Shown here in pieces: positions 17,368-26,383 of a DNA stretch of 64,000 nt. The DNA comes from Kamptonema formosum PCC 6407. Its GTDB lineage: Bacteria > Cyanobacteriota > Cyanobacteriia > Cyanobacteriales > Microcoleaceae. Position 1 is the stretch's first letter, and every line of letters begins with the position of its first letter. The position numbers and the translations under genes were made by a program. The notes beneath the pieces are model-generated. The model worked only from the letters and a program-made list of their open reading frames with translations. It made no database searches and had not been told where the DNA came from. The DNA is taken from assembly GCF_000332155.1 (NCBI RefSeq), contig NZ_KB235904.1, positions 1,758,721 to 1,822,720 of the forward strand, read 5' to 3'.

Positions 17368-17505
17368 ATGACACAGCAAACCTTACATGGAACCAGCCGC
17401 AAACGCAAAAGAACATCAGGTTTTCGGGCCAGAATGCGAACCAAAAACGGTCAAGCCGTAATTAGCGCCCGCCGCAAAAAAGGTCGTCATCGCTTAGCAG
17501 TCTAG
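17368..17505 (+). CDS. rpmH: Ribosomal protein bL34
   Basis: The 45-residue product [19 protein letters not shown]... ends [11 protein letters not shown] and has the conserved Arg/Lys-rich L34 core ([19 protein letters not shown], core [10 protein letters not shown]). A good ribosome-binding site (GGGAGG) precedes the ATG by 8 bases. It is a component of the large ribosomal subunit. The gene is the first of the conserved rpmH-rnpA-yidC-jag block. Confidence 0.97.
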   Translation: MTQQTLHGTSRKRKRTSGFRARMRTKNGQAVISARRKKGRHRLAV

Positions 17506-17537
17506 AAATAAATCCCTCGCGAATGGCAACGCCTTAC

Positions 17538-17603
17538 CAGAAACCCGGTTTCTCGTGCCAAACGCAGCTTAAATGTTGCCTTCAGTGAAACCAGGTTTCT
17601 GCC
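17538..17603. repeat. AGAAACC/GGTTTCT hairpin repeat between rpmH and rnpA
   Basis: The first part, AGAAACCCGGTTTCT, is itself a palindrome. A second half-site (GAAACCAGGTTTCT) closes the block at 17587-17600. These are the end sequences of the larger AGAAACCGGG repeat family seen at 24164, 48393, 52119 and 59571. The repeat ends about 10 bases before the rnpA start codon and must be transcribed with the operon. Confidence 0.55.
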
Positions 17604-17613
17604 ACCAGACCCC

Positions 17614-18003
17614 ATGTTGCCCCCAGCCAACCGACTCCGGCGCAAAGAAGACTTCAGTGCCGTTTACCGCAAAGGAATTCGCCGCAATTCCCACCATCTG
17701 ACATTAAGAGCTCTGCGGCACTCAAATAAAGCCGAATTAGCTCAGCAGCAAAAAGACTTGAAATCCTTGCCTGCAACGTGCATCGGCATTTCTATTAGTC
17801 TCAAAGTTAGCAAGCGTTCAGTCGTCCGCAACCGAATTAAGCGACAGATTCGGGCCGCCCTGCGGCAGATGTTGCCCCGCATCTCTCCTGGGTGGAATCT
17901 AGTAATTGTAGTTCGGCCTACAGCCCAAGAGTGCAATTATGGTGAATTTCTGCAAGAATTAGAGCAGTTGTTGGTAGAAGCGGAGGTGCTAAATGGGAAT
18001 TAA
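17614..18003 (+). CDS. rnpA: Ribonuclease P protein component
   Basis: The 129-residue basic protein starts LPPANRLRRKEDFSAVYRKG. It carries the RnpA signature KVSKRSVVRNRIKRQIRAALRQM, whose key element is the RNRIKRQIR box that contacts the catalytic RNA. It assists the RNase P ribozyme in removing tRNA 5' leaders. It lies in the classic position after rpmH and overlaps the following PH-domain gene by 11 bases. Confidence 0.97.
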   Translation: MLPPANRLRRKEDFSAVYRKGIRRNSHHLTLRALRHSNKAELAQQQKDLKSLPATCIGISISLKVSKRSVVRNRIKRQIRAALRQMLPRISPGWNLVIVVRPTAQECNYGEFLQELEQLLVEAEVLNGN

Positions 18004-18385
18004 AGAGGAAGTCTTTTATGAAGGCGGGCCGGCGATCGCAGACTTGATGATTAACCTACTGTTAGGTATGACCGTAGTTGGCTTACCCCTAGCCGTAGGA
18101 GCGATCGTGCGATCGCTGTGGCTGCGCTACCGGATCACCAACCGCCGAATCTCAGTGACAGGCGGCTGGATGGGAGGCGATCGCACGGACATAGTTTACT
18201 CAGAAATTGTCAAAATAGTAAAAGTACCACGCGGTTTCGGCACCTACGGAGATATGGTCGTCACCCTCAAAAATGGTGGCCGCTTAGAACTTCGGGCAAT
18301 TCCTAGATTCCGTGAAATCTACGATTACATAAATGAAAAACTGTCTCCAGCAGCTCAAAAAGCTAGCCTCACAACCTCTAAGTGA
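17993..18385 (+). CDS. PH-domain (bPH2/YdbS-like) membrane protein
   Basis: The 130-residue product has a hydrophobic N-terminal region (MINLLLGMTVVGLPLAVGAIV) followed by a bacterial PH domain of the bPH_2 type (LWLRYRITNRRISVTGGWMGGDRTDIVYSEIVKI, core RYRITNRRISV). Cyanobacteria commonly keep this gene between rnpA and yidC. The overlap with rnpA and the short gap to yidC suggest co-transcription. A role near the membrane-insertion machinery is inferred from position only. Confidence 0.85.
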   Translation: MGIKEEVFYEGGPAIADLMINLLLGMTVVGLPLAVGAIVRSLWLRYRITNRRISVTGGWMGGDRTDIVYSEIVKIVKVPRGFGTYGDMVVTLKNGGRLELRAIPRFREIYDYINEKLSPAAQKASLTTSK

Positions 18386-18518
18386 CAAATTTTAAGGTAA
18401 AACCCTTAATTTTAGGCTATAACCGCCTACCTTCTGTCACTTCAAAACCTACTAATCCCCAAGGATTGTAGCTACTTTAAATTAGAAAACTCAGAGCACT
18501 TAAGTTAAATCAAAGCTA

Positions 18519-19664
18519 ATGGATTTTGGTATCTCGTTTCTCTCCAATAACCTAATGCTACCGATCCTAGATTTTTTCTACGGGATCGTGCCTAGTTACG
18601 GTTTAGCGATCGTAGCTCTGACGCTTGTAATTCGCTTTGCCCTTTACCCGCTAAATGCAGGCTCCCTTCGCAATATGCGCCGCATGAAAGTAGCGCAGCC
18701 ATTGATGAAAGAGCGAGTTGAGCAAATTCAGAAGCTACATAAAGACAATCCTGCCAAACAGCAGGAAGAAATGAGCAAAGTATACAAAGAATTTGGCAAT
18801 CCCCTAGCTGGATGCTTCCCGCTATTGGTGCAAATGCCAGTGCTATTTGCCTTATTTGCCACTTTGCGAGGTTCGCCTTTTTCTGATGTTAACTATACCG
18901 TTAACCTCCAAGTCCTACCCCAAGAACAGATCGAACGGGTACAACCGCAAGCTTTTGCAACTCCTCCTCAAAATATTTACATCGCCGATAGCGTTCACGC
19001 TCCGATTATCGGCTTACTTCCAGGGGGAGACAAACTCGGAGTTGGCGAAAAAACCCATCTAGAGTTTCAAACAGTTGAGGGCAAACCGCTAGCGGCTCTA
19101 GCAGCAGAATACGATCAAAATACGCTCGTCCCCCATTGGAAAGTAATCAAAGGGGAAGAGCGGGTGCAAGTGGATGAACAAGGGAACATTACAGCTCTAG
19201 AACCCGGAGATGCAACGATTCAAGGTACGATCCCTGGTTTGGCGACAAACAAAGGCTTCCTATTTATTGAAGCCCTCGGCCGTGTCGGCGCGATCGATCC
19301 AGACGGCAAGATTCACTGGGATATTCTGGTAATGATTCTGGGCTTTGGTATCAGCTTGTATGTTAACCAAACCCTTTCTGGACAAACTCAAGGGCCGAAT
19401 GATAATCCCCAGCAGGCGACAATTAATAAACTCACTCCCGTGATATTTTCTGGGATGTTTTTGTTCTTTCCCCTGCCAGCAGGTGTGTTGATGTATATGC
19501 TGGTTGCTAACATCTTTCAAACCGTTCAGGCTTTTATTTTGTCACGGGAACCATTACCGGACAATCTCCAGAAAATAGTAGATGAAGCTGAGGCGAAAGC
19601 AAAGAAAGATAAGGGAGAAGATGCACTTCCTTTTGAGCCGGGACGTACTAAGAAGAAGGCTTGA
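18519..19664 (+). CDS. yidC: Membrane protein insertase YidC/Alb3/Oxa1
   Basis: The protein belongs to the YidC/Oxa1/Alb3 insertase family that places proteins into the plasma and thylakoid membranes. Visible features are the first core helix ([20 protein letters not shown], with the conserved Arg), the charged cytosolic hairpin ([12 protein letters not shown]), the second helix ([18 protein letters not shown]) and C-terminal helices ([20 protein letters not shown]). As is usual in cyanobacteria, a soluble insertion of about 130 residues sits between helices. The Lys/Glu-rich tail is shorter than in Gram-positive homologues. The stop overlaps the TTG region preceding the jag gene. Confidence 0.96.
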   Translation: MDFGISFLSNNLMLPILDFFYGIVPSYGLAIVALTLVIRFALYPLNAGSLRNMRRMKVAQPLMKERVEQIQKLHKDNPAKQQEEMSKVYKEFGNPLAGCFPLLVQMPVLFALFATLRGSPFSDVNYTVNLQVLPQEQIERVQPQAFATPPQNIYIADSVHAPIIGLLPGGDKLGVGEKTHLEFQTVEGKPLAALAAEYDQNTLVPHWKVIKGEERVQVDEQGNITALEPGDATIQGTIPGLATNKGFLFIEALGRVGAIDPDGKIHWDILVMILGFGISLYVNQTLSGQTQGPNDNPQQATINKLTPVIFSGMFLFFPLPAGVLMYMLVANIFQTVQAFILSREPLPDNLQKIVDEAEAKAKKDKGEDALPFEPGRTKKKA

Positions 19665-19672
19665 TACTAACC

Positions 19673-20146
19673 ATGAGTGAGAATCAAATACAGCGCGGAC
19701 AGGAATGGTTAGAAAAACTACTCAGCCTGTCCAAGATTACCTCAAACGTCATCCCTAGCCATCAAGAAGATGGCTACTGGTTGACTATTGATGACAGTAG
19801 CCTGACACCAGCTCAGATTGAAATTCTAATCGGTTATGAGGGTATGGCAATCGATGCAATTCAATATTTATGTAACACCATTGTCAACATCTCTGAGGAG
19901 CAAGGTGAACCAACGGGTTACACAATTGAACTGAATGGCTATAGATTGCGTCGTCTCAAGGAATTGCAAGCGATCGCAGAAAGGGCAGCAGCACAAGTGC
20001 GGCAGACGGGAGAACAATTTGAACTCAAATCTCTTTCTTCTGCGGAACGTCGTCAAGTTCACAGCCTTTTGAGCGAATGCGACGATTTAGAAACTTATAG
20101 CATAGGACAAGAGCCAGACCGTCGCTTAGTCGTGCGGTTGCGCTGA
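19673..20146 (+). CDS. Jag-family R3H-domain RNA-binding protein
   Basis: A KH-like segment (WLTIDDSSLTPAQIEILIGYEG ... IDAIQYL) is followed by a C-terminal R3H domain (RLKELQAIAERAAAQVRQTG ... LSSAERRQVHSLLSE), the domain order of Jag/KhpB proteins. These bind RNA in the cytosol and are usually encoded after yidC, as here. It is shorter than Firmicutes Jag because the Jag-N domain is absent. A TTG start at 19661 is possible; the ATG at 19673 is preferred. Confidence 0.88.
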   Translation: MSENQIQRGQEWLEKLLSLSKITSNVIPSHQEDGYWLTIDDSSLTPAQIEILIGYEGMAIDAIQYLCNTIVNISEEQGEPTGYTIELNGYRLRRLKELQAIAERAAAQVRQTGEQFELKSLSSAERRQVHSLLSECDDLETYSIGQEPDRRLVVRLR

Positions 20147-20223
20147 GTTAATTTGGGGTTTGAGATTTGCTAGCGATCGCAAATCCCAAATCCTAAATCG
20201 CAAGAGGAAGGCGAGGTATTAAG

Positions 20224-20730
20224 ATGGATGCAATTTATATCCCCCATCTACTCAAAAAAACAGAGCAGAAAGAGGAAATTCAGTTTGAAGAGTTACTGCC
20301 GGATCTAGAAACTCTTACGCCTGTAAGAGGCTATTTACGAGTGACGCACCAAGGGACTTATCTGGATGTCAGGGCGAAGGCAGAAACAATTGTTACTCTC
20401 ACCTGCGATCGATGTTTAAAACAATACAATCACCGTTTGGCAGTTAATACTTCGGAAATGATTTGGCTGGATGAAGCAGCAAGTTCAGTAGAGTCAAAAG
20501 CGGGAGAAATCGAAGTCGATTTAGAAGATTTGGTAGAAACTCTATCTCCTAACGGCTATTTTGAGGCGGGAGATTGGCTATATCAGCAAATATGTCTGGA
20601 AATGCCACTGAGAAAGTTGTGTGACTCTAAGTGCCGGGGCATTCAACTCACAGATGTCGATAAATCGCAACCTTTGTCTGATGCTCGATGGGCTTCTTTA
20701 GAAGCTCTGAAAAAGCAATTACCTGGATAA
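20224..20730 (+). CDS. YceD family (DUF177) protein
   Basis: The 168-residue product matches the YceD/DUF177 family, which in bacteria and plastids is linked to 23S rRNA accumulation. Typical marks are VTLTCDRCLKQYNHRL, with its Cys-x-x-Cys, the acidic block EIDLEDLVE-like (IEVDLEDLVETL), and a second cysteine pair (CDSKCRGI). The location after yidC-jag is usual in cyanobacteria. Confidence 0.87.
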   Translation: MDAIYIPHLLKKTEQKEEIQFEELLPDLETLTPVRGYLRVTHQGTYLDVRAKAETIVTLTCDRCLKQYNHRLAVNTSEMIWLDEAASSVESKAGEIEVDLEDLVETLSPNGYFEAGDWLYQQICLEMPLRKLCDSKCRGIQLTDVDKSQPLSDARWASLEALKKQLPG

Positions 20731-20736
20731 TATTTT

Positions 20737-20845
20737 GTTAATTGTTAGTAGTTAGTGGTTAGTGGCAATCGATCGCCCATAGCTAAAAAATTAAAAAATT
20801 ACAACTAACAACTAACAACTAACAACTAACAAATAACAATTAACA
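20737..20845. repeat. Heptamer arrays before the Ycf46-like gene
   Basis: GTTAGTAGTTAGTGGTTAGTGG (broken into units of GTTAGTG) at 20739-20765 faces about six units of AACTAAC at 20801-20845 in the opposite sense, so the two could pair. The second array ends immediately before the start codon at 20846 and covers the position of the ribosome-binding site. Confidence 0.75.
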
Positions 20846-22354
20846 ATGTCCACTTTTAGTAACGAGTTTGAACTGCTACTGCGATCGCGCTATCCTGTAA
20901 TTTACATTCCCACGCGGGAGGAAGAGCGGGCAGAAGTCGCGATCGCGCATTCTGCTAAAAATTTAGGAAACCGAGCCGTTTATATCTGGGATTTTGTCGA
21001 TGGCTACCAAGGCAACCCCAACGATCTCGGCTTTGGCAAACGCAATCCTCTACAAGCTTTGGAATTTCTCGAAAAGCTGCCCGCCTCCGCTCCGGCAATC
21101 TTCATTTTACGGGACTTCCAACGATTTTTAGAAGATATTTCGATTTCCCGCAAGCTTCGCAATCTCGCCCGATCCCTGAAATCTCAACCTAAAAATATTG
21201 TCATTATTTCTGCTCAGATTGCTATTCCCGATGACCTGGGCGAATTATTGACAGTTTTAGAGTTTGCGCTGCCAACGGCTGCGGAAATCAAAATTGAGGT
21301 AGAACGCCTGTTAATGGCTACTGGACAGCCTCTAGAAGGGCGCTTGTTGGATGAAATGGTGCGTTCCTGCCAAGGACTTTCTATCGAAAGGATTCGGCGG
21401 GTGTTAGCGAAGGCGATCGCTACTCGCGGCGAACTTCAACCCGATGACGTAGAATTAATCTTAGAAGAAAAGCGCCAAACTATCCGCCAAACTCAAATTT
21501 TAGATTTCTACTCAGCCCATGAAAATATTTCAGACATCGGCGGTTTAGATAATCTCAAAGAATGGTTACTGCGACGCGGAGGCGCTTTTTCTGAAAAAGC
21601 CCGACAGTATGGTTTACCGCATCCGAGAGGATTACTGTTAGTAGGTATTCAGGGAACGGGCAAATCTCTAACGGCAAAAGCGATCGCCCACCATTGGCAT
21701 TTACCCCTATTGCGATTGGATGTTGGCCGCCTATTTGCGGGATTAGTCGGCGAGTCGGAATCTCGCACTAGGCAAATGATTCAGTTAGCAGAAGCGCTTG
21801 CACCCTGCGTACTTTGGATCGATGAAATTGACAAAGCTTTTGGCGGTTTCGACAGTAAAGGAGATGCAGGAACAACTAGCAGGGTGTTCGGGACTTTTAT
21901 TACTTGGTTAGCAGAAAAAACTTCTCCTGTTTTTGTCGTGGCTACTGCTAATAACATTCAGTCTTTACCGCCAGAAATGCTCAGAAAAGGTCGATTTGAT
22001 GAGATATTTTTCGTGGGTTTGCCGAATCAAGAAGAGCGACGTGCTATTTTTGAAGTGCATTTATCTAGGCTGAGGCCACAGAGTTTAAAAAACTACGATC
22101 TAGAGCGCTTGGCTTATGAAACTCCCGATTTTTCCGGGGCGGAAATCGAGCAAACTTTGATTGAAGCAATGCACATTGGTTTTAGTCAAAATCGCGATTT
22201 TACTACAGATGATGTATTAGAATCTGCTAGTCAGATGGTTCCTTTAGCTAGAACCGCGCAAGAACAAATTCAATTTCTGCAAGATTGGGCCGCCGCCGGC
22301 AAAGCTCGCCTAGCTTCCCGATATGGCGGTTTAAGTCGTCGGATTCAGGGATAA
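20846..22354 (+). CDS. Ycf46-like AAA ATPase
   Basis: The 502-residue protein has the N-terminal domain typical of Ycf46 ([22 protein letters not shown] ... [10 protein letters not shown]) and a C-terminal AAA module. Walker A is GIQGTGKS at 267-274 and Walker B is [12 protein letters not shown]. The arginine-finger block is [22 protein letters not shown]. Ycf46 is conserved in cyanobacteria and some plastids and has been linked to photosynthesis and inorganic-carbon regulation; its substrate is unknown. It is convergent with the HNH gene 12 bases downstream. A decayed fragment of the same gene lies at 23488-23575. Confidence 0.9.
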   Translation: MSTFSNEFELLLRSRYPVIYIPTREEERAEVAIAHSAKNLGNRAVYIWDFVDGYQGNPNDLGFGKRNPLQALEFLEKLPASAPAIFILRDFQRFLEDISISRKLRNLARSLKSQPKNIVIISAQIAIPDDLGELLTVLEFALPTAAEIKIEVERLLMATGQPLEGRLLDEMVRSCQGLSIERIRRVLAKAIATRGELQPDDVELILEEKRQTIRQTQILDFYSAHENISDIGGLDNLKEWLLRRGGAFSEKARQYGLPHPRGLLLVGIQGTGKSLTAKAIAHHWHLPLLRLDVGRLFAGLVGESESRTRQMIQLAEALAPCVLWIDEIDKAFGGFDSKGDAGTTSRVFGTFITWLAEKTSPVFVVATANNIQSLPPEMLRKGRFDEIFFVGLPNQEERRAIFEVHLSRLRPQSLKNYDLERLAYETPDFSGAEIEQTLIEAMHIGFSQNRDFTTDDVLESASQMVPLARTAQEQIQFLQDWAAAGKARLASRYGGLSRRIQG

Positions 22355-22366
22355 ACAGCTATAATT

Positions 22367-23128
22367 CTAATTATTTAGATTAAGTAAATGTTTAATTTCT
22401 TCTAGGGTAAATGGAGGATTTTTTCTATGTATCATTGCATGACAGTTAGGACATACGGGACGTAAATCTTGAATTGGATCAACTTCATATTCTTGATTAA
22501 TTTCAGATAAAGAGATTAAATGATGAACATGAATGAAACCTTTACCTATTTCTCCAAAAACTTTTTCAAAATCAAATCTACAAATAAAACAATTTTTTCC
22601 ATAGTATTCAATACATTTTTTTCGAGCTTGATTATTTCTTTCATAAGAATTAACTGTTACTTGACTAACAGCACCTTCTTTGAAAATTCTTTTTAGTTCT
22701 ATTTCTCCAACTTCATCAGTAAATATTAATGTATCATCTGCTACATCGTCAGAATCAAAAATATCTTCAAAATTCAGTTTTGGGTTAGTTAAAATCTTAC
22801 AAACTAAATCATATAGTTCTTTTTCAGAATATGCTTGAAATCCTTGATAAATTTCTTTTTCAAAATGCCATAGCTCTCTCTGCCACCAACCTTTACGGCT
22901 ATTTTTATGATAAGGATCAAAAGCATCTCTAAAATTTTTAATTGTATTAGATGAAATTTCAAGTATAGAACCTATTGTTTCATGGGTTTCAGTCATATTA
23001 CCGAAACCTAATTTTTGATAAGCATCCCTGTCAAATCTTGAAAGATAATAACCTACTATATAAGCATAAGGACAATTGCAATCACTAAATGAATCTATAA
23101 GACTATTCCAATTATCAGGTTTTTTCAT
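22367..23128 (-). CDS. HNH endonuclease
   Basis: The C-terminal third is a clear HNH (McrA-like) nuclease module: CFICRFDFEKVFG, then HVHHLISLSE, then LRPVCPNCHAMIHRK. Two Cys-x-x-Cys pairs bind a structural zinc and the HVHH histidines form the metal-dependent active site. The N-terminal 160 residues match nothing I know and may be the target-recognition part; they contain Trp/Arg-rich segments (RKGWWQRELWHFEKEI). The DNA is much richer in A+T than the flanking genes, suggesting acquisition. I preferred the ATG at 23128 (MKKPDNWN) over the one at 23170, because the extra 14 codons overlap a GTAACGCC-type repeat sequence. Confidence 0.82.
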   Translation of the reverse strand: MKKPDNWNSLIDSFSDCNCPYAYIVGYYLSRFDRDAYQKLGFGNMTETHETIGSILEISSNTIKNFRDAFDPYHKNSRKGWWQRELWHFEKEIYQGFQAYSEKELYDLVCKILTNPKLNFEDIFDSDDVADDTLIFTDEVGEIELKRIFKEGAVSQVTVNSYERNNQARKKCIEYYGKNCFICRFDFEKVFGEIGKGFIHVHHLISLSEINQEYEVDPIQDLRPVCPNCHAMIHRKNPPFTLEEIKHLLNLNN

Positions 23129-23487
23129 AATTAATAGTATTGACTGTACTGTAACGCCGTCTACATCCATCTCATATACTATCTTAGAGAAGTAGCTGAG
23201 ATTTTTTTAGGTTGTAACAAAAGTTAAAAAATAGCAGTTAGACTGCTACTTAATTAGCCAAAAGCACCAACGCTTAGACTGTTTTCGCCCTAACGCCGAG
23301 GGATTTTTGGTATTGCAATTTTACTATCCCGGTAGTAACATTCACCTAGTAAGCATCGACTTTCGGACTAGCCTTGATGCTTTATATGAAGATGTGACTT
23401 TCGGAGACTCAGTAGGCCAAGGGGGTATTTAAGCTGAATTGGTATAAGTTCTGGATCAAAAGGATTTAGCGAGTTCTGGCATTAATC

Positions 23488-23575
23488 GATCGCTACTCGC
23501 CGCAAACTTCAACCCAATGATGTAAAATTAAGCTTAGAAGAAAAACGCCCAACCATCCAACCAACTAAAATTAAA
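23488..23575 (+). pseudogene. Decayed fragment of the Ycf46-like gene
   Basis: About 85 bases align with 21415-21500 inside the intact gene. Both read GATCGCTACTCGC, then ACTTCAACCC.ATGA, then TTAGAAGAAAA.CGCC, with roughly four of five bases matching by eye. The rest of the gene is absent. The fragment lies on the far side of the HNH gene, in the 457-base gap before the SH3 gene. That gap otherwise shows only a heptamer array at its 3' end. Confidence 0.65.
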
Positions 23576-23627
23576 AAATTATTAACCACTAACAACCAAC
23601 AATTAACAACGAACCACTAACAACTTT

Positions 23628-24089
23628 ATGAGTTTATCTGGCTTATTCAAATTTATTGTCGGTTTTCTGTTAGCGATTGTGCTTCTGACTGGTGCGAGTG
23701 TGGCGGCTGCACTTTATTTTGCTGCTAAACTGAGTGCTCTACCTGAAAGACCGACATTCTCCAATGAGGCAAAAACGACCCAGACTGCGATCGCGAAGCC
23801 AAAGTTAACAGCAGCCTCAAATCCAGAACCCGCCTCTAGCGATACCCCCTCCCCTTCTCCGAAACCGCTAGAACCAGGCGCTTACCGCGCGATCGTGACT
23901 CAGCCTATTGGGTTGATTCTAAGGGATAGTCCGACGCGAGACTCAAACCGGATTGGGGGTATTGCTTATAAGGAAAAGGTAGTAGTTGTGGAAGAAACCC
24001 CTGATAAACAGTGGCAGCGGGTACGTATTGAACAGGAAGATCGCGAAGGTTGGGTAAAAGGCGGTAATACTGAGAAAACTGAGGAGTAA
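23628..24089 (+). CDS. SH3-domain (SH3b) protein with N-terminal membrane anchor
   Basis: One N-terminal hydrophobic helix (FIVGFLLAIVLLTGASVAAALYF; core LLAIVLLTGASVAA) is followed by a Pro/Ser-rich linker (SSDTPSPSPKPLEP) and a C-terminal bacterial SH3 domain (GLILRDSPTRDSNRIGGIAYKEKVVVVEE ... WVKGGN). Bacterial SH3 domains in envelope proteins usually bind peptidoglycan. No catalytic domain is present. Directly upstream are AACAACTAACAAC-like repeats. Confidence 0.8.
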   Translation: MSLSGLFKFIVGFLLAIVLLTGASVAAALYFAAKLSALPERPTFSNEAKTTQTAIAKPKLTAASNPEPASSDTPSPSPKPLEPGAYRAIVTQPIGLILRDSPTRDSNRIGGIAYKEKVVVVEETPDKQWQRVRIEQEDREGWVKGGNTEKTEE

Positions 24090-24163
24090 TCACCCTCTTT
24101 TATAGTTGTACTCAGAGTAAAATCTTTCTGAAATTTTGTTTGTTGCTGCGATCGCAAAACTAC

Positions 24164-24257
24164 AGGACTTAAGCACCCAACCACAGAAACCGGGTTTTTT
24201 GACGAAAATACTTCTTTTGACCCACAGATTCTCTCAAAAACCCGGTTTCTAGGGCAG
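24164..24257. mobile_element. AGAAACCGGG palindromic element (MITE-like), copy
   Basis: It begins AGGACTTAAGCACCCAACC. The core arms are AGAAACCGGGTTTTT and its exact complement ending at about 24250. Between them lies GACGAAAATACTTC and CCCACAGATTCTCTC. It is the same family as 48393, 52119 and 59571. Confidence 0.65.
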
Positions 24258-24267
24258 CGTTGCAATT

Positions 24268-24408
24268 ATAGCAACCGCCACAACGGTTAGGACACGCGCT
24301 CATGGCCCAAACTATTGACTTTCTTCCCCTCTTTCCCTTCTTTCCCTTCTTTCCCTAGTCCCTAGCCCCTAGCCCCTAGCCCCTAACCGCAGAAAGCGGT
24401 TGCAATTA
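24268..24408. repeat. ATAGCAACCG block with CCTAGCC heptamer array
   Basis: ATAGCAACCGCCACAACGGTT ... AAACTATTGACTTTC is followed by TTCCC-rich units and about four copies of CCCCTAG (24356-24386). It ends with an AACCGCAGAAAGCGGTTGC hairpin. The same combination, inverted, is present at 6117-6180. Confidence 0.6.
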
Positions 24409-24417
24409 GCATTTGGC

Positions 24418-24927
24418 TTACTGAATGCTCAAAATCCAAGTGCCAATGTAACGAAGTAAGGGTGCGTCGCCGGGGGTGCGAATGCGAGCGTTGAAATTGT
24501 ACATCCCGCCATTAGTAGGATTTTTGACATTGGAGAGTACGATCTCAACGTTGTTACCCGCCGGAATTGGTTCGATGGGATAAATTTCAATCAAGTTATT
24601 TTCTTTATTCCACAGTACCTCTTGCAGCGGGACTGCTTTGCCTTTGACGCGCACTTCTATGTTTTTGGGATCGAATTCACCTTTGTAGTAGTTGGGATAA
24701 GATATCGCTAATTGTGCGATCGCTAAAGGCAGTTTTTTGGCGGGAATCCGCAAGCGATAGCGATCCCACATTCCGACTGTGCCGTAGTCCAAGCGGAAGC
24801 TCAACTGATTCTGCCGTTCCGGGCCGCCAAAGATGGTGAATCCCGGCATCCCTTGCCCTAAGCTGATGGCAGGTAAGCCTGTCAACAAGAAACCTGTCAT
24901 TGCTAAAGCTGAAAATAAGCGCCGCAT
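24418..24927 (-). CDS. DUF2808 family secreted protein
   Basis: A signal peptide (LFSALAMTGFLLTGLPAISLGQG) precedes a domain matching DUF2808, a family common in cyanobacteria. Recognisable blocks are YRLRIPAKKLPLAIAQLAISYP, which includes the IPAKKLPLAIAQL core, PKNIEVRVKGKAVPL and PIPAGNNVEIVLSNV. The product is small and exported, with no assigned activity. It is convergent with the SH3-protein gene, with mobile repeats between them. Confidence 0.85.
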   Translation of the reverse strand: MRRLFSALAMTGFLLTGLPAISLGQGMPGFTIFGGPERQNQLSFRLDYGTVGMWDRYRLRIPAKKLPLAIAQLAISYPNYYKGEFDPKNIEVRVKGKAVPLQEVLWNKENNLIEIYPIEPIPAGNNVEIVLSNVKNPTNGGMYNFNARIRTPGDAPLLRYIGTWILSIQ

Positions 24928-25047
24928 ATTTTTTTCCTATTCGTCTCTCTTAATTGTATAATTCTACAGTTTACTTTTAAACTGGCAGGATAATTATATT
25001 TGAGGGGCTTAACTTTCATAGGACTAAAGCCCACTGGTACGATTAGT

Positions 25048-25110
25048 TAGGGTGCGCCAGAGCCCCAACCCCTGATTCTTTCAATCCATAACTTCATCTG
25101 ACGCACCCTA
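25048..25110. repeat. Inverted repeat TAGGGTGCG / CGCACCCTA
   Basis: Perfect 9-bp arms are 45 bases apart, in the 308-base gap upstream of the accessory cluster. A short direct repeat (TGTTACAGGT twice) follows at about 25191-25210. It resembles a small palindromic element rather than a terminator. Confidence 0.45.
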
Positions 25111-25235
25111 CAAGCTGTTTAAAGACAGGGGTTTCGCTGTGTTTTTGATATTGTGGGGGCGCTGGTGGGAGGAGGGATCTATTGCTGAGGTGTTACAGGT
25201 TGTTACAGGTTGATTTAATTTAATATTATATAGAA

Positions 25236-26309
25236 ATGCAACTCACACAATTCCAGTTACTTTATAAAAATTACTGTAAATTAGCCAAACTTTCGCGGCG
25301 AGGCCTAGCAACACCTGAACAAATACAAAAAAGAATTGAATTTAAAAATCTTATTGTTGAGTATATCTTAATTAAAGATAAAGAAAGCTTAAAATTGGTT
25401 AAAAAGGCAACATCAGATAGAACTTTTTGGGGAAAGACATACTCAGAAATATCGGCTCTTTACACAGATGGTAACGCATTTGGCGAGGGAGATAGGAGAG
25501 AGGCATCTCTTGTTGAATCTTTGTACCAAAGCTACAAACTTAATCGGCTTGCCACTGAAATTGGCAAGATGCTAGAACCATATTGTATAGTGGGTTTTCT
25601 CTGTGGAAGCTTAGTGCATTCTCTTTACTTTAGTATAAAAAACAATTCTGACATTGATCTGGTATTAGTGATTGACATAAATAATATTAATAAAATTTTA
25701 AATTTACCCTTATTTGATGAAGAGCGAGAGCATTTAATCTCAAATATAAAATTTTTTTCTGATCCTAATATAATCGAGTGGTTTATCAAAATAAAATATA
25801 AAAATGAAGAAGTAGGTATTTATTTAATTCAAAAAGAAGTATTTGAAATAACTTGTAGATTTAATGTTTGTCATGATCAACCTATGCAATTTAGCTCATT
25901 AAGAATAAAGCCGAGAGTAAGTGCTGGTTTATATTCTAATAGATATACTTTTGATGGTATAGAATATTCATGGGATTGTCTAGTAAACAATATAGAAAAA
26001 GTTTTTTTAATACATTATCCTTTGTTTAAAGTTAGTGAAACTGGAAAGTTTATAAACGGTTTAATTTTTGATAGGTATATCACTTCAAATTTTATAATAG
26101 GCGATCATCTATATCTGAATAACGAATTATATCAATTAAAATTAAATTTGGTAAAACGACTAATACATGAAGAAAATTTAGGTATTATTAGAAAGGGCGA
26201 AGGAAAACTATATAATATTCTTTCAAGGCATAAATACTTTCCTCGCTTCTATACACAAATACTTCTTGAGGAAGAGATAAAAATTAGAACAACAATTAAT
26301 AGTTATTGA
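25236..26309 (+). CDS. Nucleotidyltransferase-fold protein, unknown substrate
   Basis: The centre has a convincing pol-beta-type nucleotidyltransferase signature. It is a glycine-serine strand (GFLCGSLVHSLYF) followed nine residues later by NNSDIDLVLVID, the S-D-x-D metal-binding motif. A third acidic residue, expected on a later strand, is not obvious, so activity is uncertain. The remaining 357-residue protein is AT-rich and without other recognisable domains. It is the first gene of the island that continues with the dioxygenase and the thymidylate-synthase-like gene. Transfer of a nucleotidyl group to a metabolite or RNA is possible; the substrate cannot be inferred. Confidence 0.6.
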   Translation: MQLTQFQLLYKNYCKLAKLSRRGLATPEQIQKRIEFKNLIVEYILIKDKESLKLVKKATSDRTFWGKTYSEISALYTDGNAFGEGDRREASLVESLYQSYKLNRLATEIGKMLEPYCIVGFLCGSLVHSLYFSIKNNSDIDLVLVIDINNINKILNLPLFDEEREHLISNIKFFSDPNIIEWFIKIKYKNEEVGIYLIQKEVFEITCRFNVCHDQPMQFSSLRIKPRVSAGLYSNRYTFDGIEYSWDCLVNNIEKVFLIHYPLFKVSETGKFINGLIFDRYITSNFIIGDHLYLNNELYQLKLNLVKRLIHEENLGIIRKGEGKLYNILSRHKYFPRFYTQILLEEEIKIRTTINSY

Positions 26310-26383
26310 TAATTGATCTTAACTAATGAGATTTTTTCTTATATCTGAACTTTATTGCTTTACATATCAGTTACAAATTGATA

